A stretch of 64,000 nt of DNA from Tenebrio molitor. Lineage: Eukaryota > Arthropoda > Insecta > Coleoptera > Tenebrionidae. The stretch spans positions 18,476,001-18,540,000 of the forward strand of contig NC_091050.1 in the NCBI RefSeq assembly GCF_963966145.1, read 5' to 3'. The position numbers and the translations under genes are program-made. Shown in pieces: positions 23,934-33,982 of this stretch. Position 1 is the stretch's first letter; each line of letters opens with the position of its first letter. The notes under the pieces were generated by a model. It worked only from the letters and a program-made list of their open reading frames with translations, had not been told where the DNA came from and ran no database searches.

Positions 23934-24406
23934 CTCTACGTTGACCATTAACTGTTCGAATATTTTTTCATAAAGCTAAAATTATAGCCCTTTCGTATAT
24001 AACGGTTGTTGTGGTGGCGTCTTTGATCGTGAAGACGTGTGGGTATGGCGTTATTGGAAAAATGAAATCTTGCAAAACAGAGAATACTTAACAAAATTTT
24101 AACAAGGTTTAGGTTGTCTAATCATTTCGTATTAAATATTTCATGTTTGTGATGAAACTACTTTCCGGAAAACAACAGTGATAATAAGTAATTTGCAAGT
24201 GATGGTCCACGTAGGACAAAAACATTAGAATATGGTAACAAAAGAAAAGAAAAACTGGAAGTGTAGTAGCGTCGTAGTATTCTTATTTATTGTATTTCAA
24301 AAAAGAAAAACACGAACATATTTTTTTATTTCTTTACTGTCTATCTTAACTTTACATTAAATGATGACAACGCTGTTTTTATTTTTTGCCGCTTCCGTAA
24401 CAACTT

Positions 24407-25034
24407 CTATCCGATATTTCCTCCCACCAAAGATCCCAACACACTAGACGATATTCCGCTTTTGGGTGGTATTAATGGTCCAAATGGTTTTGTGAAGGAA
24501 ATGCCTTTGTAAAATGGTTGAAATCCATTCTCATCGGCTACGTAACCAATAGTAAGGGCAACGACAGCACCATCCTCGTTGACATATCGAGTAGTGTATT
24601 GACCTCTCACGGTTTGAATTTCGTGTCTGTGCCGGGATTTTTTAATTCCCCCACCTCGTACCGTTCTAAGTCAAACGTGTCGAAACTAAAATTTAAAAAA
24701 TGTTGTTAAACTCAGTCTATATTATTTTACTATGAAATTTTGGACTTACGTGGCTTTTACTCACCCAAAATAATAATTTCCTGATCCATCATTGGTTAAA
24801 TTAAATTCGTGTGGGTGGTTTTTTTGGGCGCGGTGAGAATCCTTTCCTGGTAAACCTATATCTCCCAAATCTTTGGAACCAAAGTGTGTCATTGCTTCTT
24901 CGAATTCTCGAATTGACCGCCCGGCCCCACGAGAAATAAGAAATAGCGAAACGGTTATCAACTGTAAGAGGTTATCATGAATTTGAAGTTTAATTAAAAA
25001 AAAAAAAAAGAAATTTAATATTTACTAATTTCAT
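24407..25034 (-). pseudogene. Frameshifted RR-1-type cuticle protein gene (copy of gene 1)
   Basis: Exons 25026-25034 (MKL), 24765-24961 and 24407-24685 correspond one to one with gene 1. The signal peptide (MKLLITVSLFLISRGAGR) and RR start (NYYFGFDTFDLERYEVGELK) are intact. Within the RR exon one nucleotide is missing relative to gene 1 (near 24634: AATTTCGTGTCTGTG here, AATTTCGTTATCTGTG there). Codons after PGTD shift and a TGA follows six codons later. The original frame resumes open downstream (RGQY...GYVADENGFQPF) to a stop at 24407. A single-base assembly error would look the same, so the gene could be functional. Confidence 0.8.
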
Positions 25035-25284
25035 TGTGTTTCAATCGCACCAGAAAGTCTAGTTTTGCGCACCTGATGATCATTTTACGAATTTTTTTGC
25101 AACAACGCCGATAGGAAGGTTAAATGTTAACAAAGATTTCGGAGAAAGAATTTTGTAGTACTCGATACAGGTCACGAAAAAATAAAAATGTGATCCAGTT
25201 ACAAGAAAGGATGGAAGCTTAAATCTTAGCTTATTATTAAAAAACAACTTGCTTGACATTTTCCGTAATAAATAGTATATTTCA

Positions 25285-25815
25285 AACCAAGGTAAGAAAG
25301 TGCTTTCTTGCAGACCGCAGGCAAAGATTATAGGCGAGGTTTGTAAGTGCCTAAGGTCTGCAAGGGCACTTTCTTAACAAGGTTTGAATACTATTTTTTC
25401 CCTACCGGCACAACTTCGTTGAAAAAAGCCAAAAAAAGATGGTTATATTCCTGATTAAAACGAAAATTTTGAGAATTGAATAGTAGGCTGGGTTATTTGT
25501 TTAATTAACTTGTTATTAACTCGCATTTGAAGATTTGAGGTTTGTTCGAAAATTATAAATAAACAGGGTAAAGTAATCTACCTACCTAGCTTATCTGTTT
25601 ATTTTCCAGATTATATGATTGATCTACCAACTTGCTTTATTGAATTGGCTTTCATTTATCAACAACTTATTTCACTTTTGACACTTTTGACATTTGTATT
25701 TTGATACAGTTTTACCATAAACATTTCATGATTAACTTTCTTACCTTAGCGAGAAAGTTGAATTTTCTCACCTCAAATGAGGTATCCACAGCCTACATTT
25801 CTAACCGGTAGGGAA
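25285..25815. mobile_element. Hairpin plus inverted-repeat unit
   Basis: A hairpin (about 25288-25388) pairs AAGAAAGTGCTTTCTTGCAGACC with GGTCTGCAAGGGCACTTTCTT. It is followed directly by a unit bounded by TTCCCTACCGG (25398-25408) and CCGGTAGGGAA (25805-25815). No ORF was recognised inside. It has the same two-part arrangement as the elements at 22.6-23.25 kb and 55.19-55.93 kb. Confidence 0.55.
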
Positions 25816-26394
25816 TCAGGCAGAAACATCATATTTTTGTGTTTATTTTTTGTATTAGATTTATGTTAATGAAACACATGTAATAATTATTTACGCAACG
25901 AGTGGGATATAGACGTTTTTTACCGTACTCAAATAAAGTCTGCACAACGAAGCCACAGACCAAGTTACATAAGGGAAATAATAATAATAGTGAGCATTAT
26001 TGTCACCCTAGCACCGTAGCAACTACATAACAAGCTTGTTTATTTTTTTTCCTTTATTTAACGTTTCATACCTCAGCCAATTTCTAAAAGTAAGTACATA
26101 CATACTTACCTCTCCGAACGCTTGGGATAAATTGGATGTCTACCGTACAGTGATAAATAGATTTGGATCATGAACACTTCAAACAGTTGTGAACATTTTT
26201 TTATTTGCAAATATGTAATATAAAATCAATTACAAGATGAAACTTGTTACAGAAAAATAAGTCAAGTGGCAATCTAAATATTGAATTTGTTACCTAAATA
26301 TAATAATCGGTTTATAGATTGGGTTCTTTCTTTAGCAACATCATTTTCACTTTTATTTTTTTAATTTACGTTAAGCAGCTTAATCTTAAAGAAT

Positions 26395-27335
26395 CTTCAC
26401 AACATAAATTGATGACAACGCTGTTTCTTCATTTTTGCTGACACCGTAATTTACAACTGCATCGACGATGTGGTGCAAGAAAAGTAACTTCCATCACAAA
26501 AATAATAGTTCCTCCCCTTAAAGTTCCCACTTCCTCGTAAAATTATAAGCCAAATGTCTTGAAACTAAAATTTCAAAAGTGTCCTTAAACTTAGTCTATT
26601 TTGGATTTGTTACTTCAACTCGTCTAAAATAATAATTTCTTGATCCATTAATAGATGAATTAATTTGGTTTGGGTTATTCTTTTAGTTATGTAAAACGTC
26701 ACTTCTTGGTGGTAACTCTATTATCTTCATAGTCTTTTATCTACGATCGTGTAAAAAGTAGGCACTTTTTGCACTAAAAATCGTTGTCAAAGTTGACGTT
26801 TATTGAAACTGACAGAATCGTGCCATAAAACTTTTAGTGCACGCTTTTATGGCACAGAACTGTCAGAATACAACAATACAATTTGTTGGAAACAGAAGTA
26901 GGTTGCTAAACGACGTGGTTCTCATACGACTTTGGTTGTTCATAAAATATTGAATCAATGATAATTATTTTATACAAATTTATGTTGAAACCGGTGCGAT
27001 CATCTCACGATCGTAGATAAAATGTTGACATACGTGTAAAAAGTTCCTTTGTTACACGCATATCCTTTAAAATACTTCCTCGTACCTCGGTCGTATTTTA
27101 AACCCGTTCGTGCAATAAAGGATGACTTTTTACACTTACATCTTAATTAACTATTAATACATACGAGTAGTTAGAAAAAATATTTGTCAAAATTTTATTA
27201 CCACTTACATTTAAAACAACACTCCAAAGATGTGTTCTTTTTCACATAAACCACTTTAACCTGGATTTGAAGCGACCTTTGTTTGATCTTATAAATTAAA
27301 AGAGAAACAAATAAATTCATACTTACGAATTTCAT
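26395..27335 (-). pseudogene. Decayed RR-type cuticle protein gene
   Basis: 27327-27335 keeps a first coding exon (ATGAAATTC followed by GTAAGT), with an upstream TCAGT and CAAGGTCG. About 26630-26745 matches the second exon (AAATTATTATTTTAGACGAG at its end, preceded by GATCAAGAA), with several stops. About 26395-26580 resembles the third exon and 3' flank of genes 1 and 4, heavily deleted. A foldback element (about 26739-27145) interrupts exon 2. The gene cannot encode a chitin-binding domain. Confidence 0.65.
26739..27145. mobile_element. Foldback element in decayed cuticle gene
   Basis: TTATCTACGATCGTG at 26739 pairs with CACGATCGTAGATAA at about 27007-27021. Further pairs link GTAAAAAGTAGGCACTTTTTGCAC with later GTGTAAAAAG and CTTTTTACAC copies near 27030-27140. 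Subterminal AAAAAGTAGGCACTTTTT relates to the triple repeat at 2.66-2.75 kb. No ORF. Confidence 0.55.
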
Positions 27336-27506
27336 GATGTTTCAATTAATGGAGGAAGACAACTGATGAGCAACTGGAAAGCATTTCGTTTCACAGATTT
27401 GGGTCTCAAGCAAGGTCGCGATATAGTCATAACAACCGGAAATTAATTTATGCGTCAATAAAATATACAAAAAACAAGTCTGCAGATTTTACTGAATAAA
27501 ACAGAT

Positions 27507-28522
27507 ATACAGAGTGATCACAAAAAAACGCCCCAGCTTATATCTTTCTTATTTGACATCCGATTTCAACGAGTAATACATCAAATTAAAGAATTCAAAA
27601 AGTACTGTAAACTGGATATAAAATGTTGCCCTTAGCAATCCTCCTTTGCAAGGGTTAAGGATCAACTTTATTTTTTTTAATGGCAACATATATTTTTTTT
27701 GGTACACTTAGATTCATTATGTTTTTCTGAGTTCAAAAATATAGTACATCCTGTATATTTAAATGTAATTCTAATTTCTAATTCTAATAGGAATAGTAGA
27801 ACTTTATTCGTAACAGGCCATGAATTACTTATGAACACATTTTTGTAGTCATGGAAAAGCAATATTTATTAAGTAATACAAACAATAAAATAACAATAAT
27901 TTTTTTTTCAACTGATCTGTTCAAATTGAGCACCATTTTGTTCGAGACACTTCGCGTGGCATTCAGAAGGCTTTCAGGTGGGGTTTCTCTGCAAGTAGTA
28001 ATTTCTATTATTTCCGAAATATGCTTGCAACATATCCACAATTTCATTATTGTTCATTTTATTTCACAATACTAAATTGGAGAAACAAAATTAAACAAAA
28101 ATTACGACAAATAAAGTTTATTTTCAAAATAAATGTTTATTTTTTTGTGTTTCCATGGCTACAAGAATATCTTAAGTAATTCATGGTCTGTTACGAATAA
28201 AGTTCTACTAATTCCTAATGATTTGTAATTGAATTTTATTTATTTCTTATGTTAGAATAACATTTAAATATACTATGTGTGTGTGCTATATGTTTTAACT
28301 TAGAAAAACATAATGAATCTAACTGTACCAAAAAATTATATGTTGCTATTTAAAAAAATTAAGTTGACCCGTGACCCTTGTAAGATAGGGTTGCTAAGGG
28401 CAACATTTTATATCCAGTTTACAGTACATTTTGAACCCTTTAATTTGATGTACCGCTCGTTGAAATTGAATTTCAAATAAGAAAGATATAAGCTGGCGCG
28501 TTTTTTTGTGATCACTCTGTAT
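27507..28522 (-). mobile_element. 1-kb foldback derived from a mariner-like transposon
   Basis: Very long inverted arms: ATACAGAGTGATCACAAAAA / TTTTTGTGATCACTCTGTAT continue inward through ATATAAAATGTTGCCCTTAG, ATTCATTATGTTTTTCT and TTTATTCGTAACAGGCCATG with their complements, giving arms of about 330 bp. On the minus strand, the core starts MNNNEIVDMLQAYFGNNRNY, like the helix-turn-helix start (DUF4817 type) of insect mariner-family transposases. It ends CLEQNGAQFEQIS-stop, like their C-terminus. The DDE catalytic part is deleted and the frame has a stop. This is an internally deleted, non-autonomous derivative. Confidence 0.7.
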
Positions 28523-28754
28523 GTATTTTATGTTTCGACCGAAAACACTTTTAAAAAAATAATAACTTTATTAAACACAAGTTACAAAATTAAATACGAA
28601 TACGACAGTGACAGTGTCGTGCACAAAGATGGTAAGAAAATGCCCCCGTGTGGACGTTACGTTTGTCTTATATAGGGAGTGATAATAAAAAAAAAAAGAA
28701 GATTAACGACTAAGTGACATCCATACGTTTACAGAAAGTAAAAAAAAAATGACA

Positions 28755-28866
28755 TGTGAACCAAATCTGAGTAGGCAAAGTAGTAATATGATACAAACGA
28801 AATATTGGGGGTGTGAACCAAATCTGAGTAGATAAATTAGTAATATGATACAAACGAAATATTGAA
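28755..28866. repeat. Two-copy tandem repeat
   Basis: TGTGAACCAAATCTGAGTAG is repeated with AGTAATATGATACAAACGAA in two units about 60 bp long. The second copy differs at a few positions. No gene. Confidence 0.8.
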
Positions 28867-29453
28867 TTTTTAGATAACTGGTGGGAAAACTAAAGATAAA
28901 GAAAATAAATGGACTTTAGAGTAAAAAGTTACATCTGCGTTAAAAGCAAAGAAATAAATCAGCTTAAATTATTAGGGTCAGGGTCAGTTATCACTTCGTC
29001 CGGGATGGTGCACTGCGGGAAACTAGCTTAGCACTGCACTGGGATATAACATGTATTTGTAATTAATTACACTTTTACACAGGCAAATAATATTTACTTC
29101 TAAGGGTTATTATAAATGTTTCTAACATCTAGTTGGCGTAGCGGCGCACCTAAACCATGGCGCACAGCGACCTACGATATTAGAACCATTTATAATGACA
29201 CTGTATTTAAAAATTAATTTTCATTTTTCATATTTTTCCATTGCGTAAGTCAACGAAGGAATAAAGCTTTTTTATTTGTCCTCAGAACGTTCTTCTTCCT
29301 TAAAACAGCTACAACAATTTTATATCATTTAATATGACTTTCTATAATCTCTGAATCCTATTTTTATTATTATTTTAGAACAGAAGTAGGTACTTACTTG
29401 GACATTTTTATCAATTAATAATAGTAATAATTCCTTTGAACGTACTATTCTTT

Positions 29454-29621
29454 ATACAGTGTTTTTCTTTTGGTATTCCTCTTTTGCCAATTTTATTTCA
29501 CTATTTCTCAAAACTATTTCATATTTACGTCACTTTGACATTTAATAGAGATACGAAATAGTTTTGAGAAATAGTGAAACACAATTGACAAAAGAGGAAA
29601 ACCAAAAGAAAAACAGTGTAT
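29454..29621. mobile_element. 168-bp palindromic MITE
   Basis: ATACAGTGTTTTTCTTTTGG pairs with CCAAAAGAAAAACAGTGTAT, and AATAGTGAAACACAATTGAC with GCCAATTTTATTTCACTATT, almost end to end. Inserted within the second copy of the segmental duplication, where copy 1 instead carries the LINE. Confidence 0.8.
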
Positions 29622-30066
29622 TATCATTTATTTTGCTATATATGACACCTACATCGGAATTTGTTCATTCATCAGGTAATTCTAAATTATATTTTCATTT
29701 CTCTCTTTTAACCCTTAGGGTTGACAATTAACTTGCGATATTTCGCTAAGGATGTTGGTGTATTTGTAATCAAAACTGATTGCTTAACAAACTTCACAAA
29801 CTTTATTTAGAAACTGAACACATGTTGCTTCGACTAATTGTGAAATTGTACTGGATTGAGTCGGTGCAACAGCGCATCTGGAGAGTCTAGCTCTAGATTC
29901 AAGTAGCCTAAAGCAAAAGCATTAACCTGATAATTACAATGACGACCTTGACATACCAAGTGCAATAAATAACATTGAAACAAGAAATGAGAGGAGATAT
30001 TTGTGATGTGCAAAATTTCATTAACACCATCATCAAGTGTACTTATTTCTCTTATTAACGCACATT

Positions 30067-30270
30067 TTATTTCTGTCTTAAAATTATATCCTGGTCATTT
30101 TTAATGAAGTCTGTCACAGTCGGTATTAATTCCTTGATAAAATCGGAACTTGCTTTCATTTTATTTTTATAATTAAAAATGTACCTACAAAGTTCAATTT
30201 TTTTTGTATCTCGCTCTATTAGTTTATTGGTTCCCGTTTCTCTAACTTTTTCTGGATCTGTCAAACTCAT
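30067..30270 (-). pseudogene. Uncharacterised conserved ORF fragment
   Basis: A 67-codon minus-strand frame (from SLTDPEKVRETG through KIELCRYIFNYKNKMK to TVTDFIKNDQDI) that looks protein-like. A degraded counterpart is at 18230-18850 (reverse strand; TDPEKLSNFRELCK, and stops in the segment equivalent to DFIKNDQ). I do not recognise the family. No upstream exon was found; it is probably the last exon of a duplicated, decaying gene. Confidence 0.3.
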
Positions 30271-31143
30271 AAGTCACTTACCCCCTATGTATGTAATATA
30301 CTGTTGTGCACCAAGGAACGTAAGTGAAACTTTCTTTACCGAGAAATGTAGCGCATAATAATTTACCATTTTCCATTAGAAGGGAAAAATCATGCTACGC
30401 AAGATATGCATCATTTTTCTTTAACTTCAAAAAATTGCGATGTAAATCACTCTTTATTGTGAACGTGACATTCAAAAGTCAAATTTTGAAATTTATTTTC
30501 TGTTCACGTCAATCGCATGTCAATCATTGAGATTAGTAATGTAAAGCCTATTTTACATTTTTTGACGGTATATTGACAGTGAGGCTCAAAATTCCGTGTG
30601 TCTAACTGTACTATCGATTCTCAAAATAAATACAATACAATCAAATTTGGAATAGACGTTTGGTGAGAAATTCCGACAGTTCTGATATTCTTTGACATTT
30701 AGTAGCAATAAAATTGCATGCACTGTGATTCTTCTTTTGAATTTTGAAGATTTAATGAGTTTGAATGAGTTTTGGAAGTGTCTACAGTAACACATTGTAC
30801 CAGTTATTTTTGACCGCGATGGTAGGTTAACAAAATCTCGTATAAATTTTTTGGATGAAGAATAAGTTCGTGGGATACCACATGATTTAATGATAATAAT
30901 CAATCTTTTAAACTTAAATTAAGTATATAAAAACAAAATAGTTTTGAGATGATTCAAAATGTTAAAGAAATTCTATATCTACCAGTTTCATGATGCGCCA
31001 GTGGAAGAAAAAGGTCGACTGGCAAATATCTTTGCGTGATCCTTGTTTTAACATTTAAGTGTTCAGGAAGGTCGTAAGGAGGTAATAATGATTATAAATG
31101 AATCTCAATTTCAGTGCTACTTCATGATACTCTTATCTTGTAG

Positions 31144-31475
31144 GTACATCCGTTGCACATGTTGGTCTTGTGCTTTCGCAAACTGCTCTCTTCAAGAAAT
31201 ATATTGACTTTGAATTTCGTCTAATTAGCAGGACGGAAACTGAAATGACGTCAGTCGGACGAATCCTAGAATACACTGAACAGACTCAAGAACACAGAGA
31301 TGGTGTTTCGGTTGAAGGTTGGCCACAGAGAGGAAAAATAAAATTTGGCAGTGTTTATCTTTCCTACGACTCCGACAATTATGTCTTGCATAATTTAAAT
31401 TGTACAGTGAAGCCTCAAGAGACGATCGTCATTGTGGGTAGAACAGCTGCTGGAAAATCGTCGATAATTCTCTAA
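31144..31475 (+). pseudogene. ABCC NBD2 exon fragment
   Basis: Corresponds to the start of exon 9 of the ABCC genes downstream. An acceptor TTGTAG is followed by TSVAHVGLVLSQTALF, then a linker with RILEYTEQTQEHRDGVSVEG and the Walker A GRTAAGKSSII. The homology stops right after Walker A, where unrelated sequence gives a stop. No Q-loop, signature or Walker B. It lies about 2.7 kb upstream of the intact array and directly after a cuticle-cluster duplication block, marking a rearrangement breakpoint. Confidence 0.85.
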
Positions 31476-31822
31476 TTGGAATTACGCGGTAATTTTTCAC
31501 TCCAACAAATTATCGTTAACTTTTTTGACAACTCGTGTCAGTTGTAAGTCAAATCATTGATTTTATGCATTTATTTGAAGAAAATGCATTATTATTAACA
31601 ATATTAATTAAATATGAATAGATATATTGATAATAATTTTAATTTTGCCTAAATTCAAGGTGCAGCGATCATTCGGTGAATACTCAAATCGAATTGCCCT
31701 CGTTACCGATAATTTTGTTAGTGACCATTCGTGTCTGCTGTTAAATTTTTACAACAGCAGACACTCGTGATTACTGACACAAAGTTATAGGTAATTTCTC
31801 AATCACTAGGACAATTATATGT

Positions 31823-33350
31823 ACAGTAAGCGGCAAAAGTATGGAAAACATTCATTAAAAATTAAATAATTTTTTTTTTTCGAAAAAATCTTTGGACCGG
31901 TCAATTTTAGTTTATAAAAATGCATGTTTTAGTACCAAATAAAATTCTAAGCAGTCATTTGTTTTCATTCATTCACTTGTGATGACGTCTTGGATATTTT
32001 TTTTAAATTGAAACCCCCTATTTTTTTTTCTTGATTCTGATAGCTCTTTTAACGACAGTATAATCTTACATGAGGAAATTTTTGAGAAAAAAAAATTGGA
32101 AAAAATAAATTTTATAACAAATTTGCAAACGCAAACATAACAAATATAGTTCAATTATTTCGTCAAACTACATATTTAAAGGTTTAGCCTTTGAAACCTT
32201 AGGCCCTTGGTGCAAAGAAACAATAGATTTCATTAATGTCATCGGAGACCGACTTATCGCGGAATCAGGGGATTCAAAATCTAAGAAATTCCTTTTTGAG
32301 AGGATTTCCCTTGCCATTCAACGTGGAAACGCTGCAAGCATTCGGGGCACTTTTCCAGATTCCGCATTATTATCGGAAATTTTCGCACTGTAAATTAAAA
32401 ATGTTATTTTATGTTATTTTAATTTTATAACTAACAAAAACAAGTCAAAAACTGTGTTACTAAGTGCTTAAAATTATGGTAACATCCCCCAGCTTGTTGA
32501 CAATAAGCAAATGAAGAAATTCCTCCTGTTTTAGTTTTATCTAAAGTCCATTCAAAAATCAAAAAACCACCACCTGTTCCTTTATTAGGTTGGTAAAATT
32601 TAAAAAACCCTAGGTAGATATTTTTTCACACTATGTTGGTAACTATAAATTATGACATTTATTTGATTCAAAATAAAATTCAGTTGCTTTGAATTCCGTT
32701 CATATTGTTTTATTAGCAGCACGTTTCATTTATTTATTGATTCTTATTATTTTTACTTAAACATGCCCAGAAAAAACAAGACATTTAATAAACACTTAAC
32801 CTCAAAATTACAATTCTCACCAAATTTTACACTAAACAGTGTTTTTTGATTTTTGAATGGACTTTAGTTTTATCCCCGCACCCAATCAAAATTAAAATTT
32901 TTACACGTTGTGTTTCTGTTAAATGACTCATTTTCGAAAACGTTTTGTAAAACAAATAACACATATGAGTGAAATTGACAGTAACATTTGACTGTTTGAT
33001 TTATACATGCTTGATTTTTTGATTTGTTTTTGTTCGTTATAAAATTTATTTTTTCCGAATTTACTATTTTTTTCTCAAAAATTTCCTTATGTAAGATAAC
33101 AAAATTTTTATACTGTCCTTTAGTTTTAGACAATTAAAAGGGCTATCAGAATCAATAAAAAAAATAGGGCCATTTCGTTTAAAAAAAAAATCGATGACGT
33201 GATTACTCGAAAACAAATGACTGCTTGGAATTTTATTTGGTATTAAAATATGTATTTTTATAAACTAAAATTAACCTGTCCAAAGATTTTTTTGAAAAAA
33301 AAATTGTTTTATTTTTAATGAATTTATTCCATAGTTTTGCCGCTCACTCT
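31823..33350. mobile_element. Large foldback element with Tc1/mariner-like ends
   Basis: The ends pair: TACAGTAAGCGGCAAAAGTA / ATAGTTTTGCCGCTCACTCT, continuing through GAAAAAATCTTTGGACCGGT, AGCAGTCATTTGTTTTC and CAGTATAATCTTACATGAGG with complements (arms about 250 bp). A second inverted pair nests inside (TCTAAAGTCCATTCAAAAAT at about 32550 and its complement at about 32850). It encloses the retroelement ORF fragment at 32120-32400. Confidence 0.7.
32150..32392 (+). pseudogene. Retroelement-derived ORF fragment, copy 1
   Basis: Reads FETLGPWCKETIDFINVIGD then RLIAESGDSKSKKFLFERIS and LAIQRGNAASIRGTFP, ending in a stop. This peptide type is common in arthropod genomes as a tail segment linked to non-LTR reverse-transcriptase ORFs; the exact parent is not established here. 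Related copies: 43090-43323 (+) and 38690-38840 (-). Copies 1 and 3 lie upstream of ABCC genes A and B respectively. Confidence 0.6.
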
Positions 33351-33982
33351 ATATGTATGAATAAACTGGCCTTGTATGATGATATTAGTGTACGTTCAGT
33401 AAAATATTCAAATGAAATCTAAAACGACAAGTTTAACAACTTTACGATCAATTAACAGTCATTTCACTAGTTGTGATTGTTAAGTAACCAGTCATTTCCC
33501 CACCCCAACTTAGCAAATAAAGCGTCTATATAATAACATTGGGAGATGACAAGAGTGGGGGCTCTCTCTGTGACTCTGTAACAAAACACTCAGTAACTTT
33601 GTATCTGTATAACTCAGTACACACAACACAGTGATGTTCAGAGATTATTTTGATAGTTCAAGGAACAGCTTGATTCGACATTATAACTTGTAATAAGTAA
33701 CATAAATGATCAAAAACGTACCATACATTGTATCATACTTTAATGTTCATAAATTAATGTTCGAAGGTCGCTTTAAATGTAACCGTATCTTATCGGTTGT
33801 TAAATATTGTCGGCATATCATACCATTGGCACACGAACAAAAACTATGAACCATGGATTTCATTTATTCAAATAGTTGCAGCGAGCACCTAACCGCCCCA
33901 ACGTGAAACTTGATGATCCGATTCATTATCACTTATAACATAGCTTCCATATAGTATAGGTATAGTATATGTTAAATAGATA

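Larger units (their letters stand above)
29330..31130. repeat. Segmental duplication of parts of 14.9-21.1 kb
   Basis: Four collinear blocks match: 29330-29430 with 14910-15010, 29750-30060 with 15820-16090, 30060-30420 with parts of 18230-18970, and 30860-31130 with 20870-21130. The order is kept, but copy 2 is much shorter. The last block carries an orphan cuticle first exon (30983-30991, ATGAAACTG with a GTAGAT donor). Confidence 0.65.

Noticed and set aside
32870..33133. 87-codon minus-strand frame
   Set aside because: Lies in the arm of the large foldback element; Lys/Asn-rich low complexity without a transposase motif.
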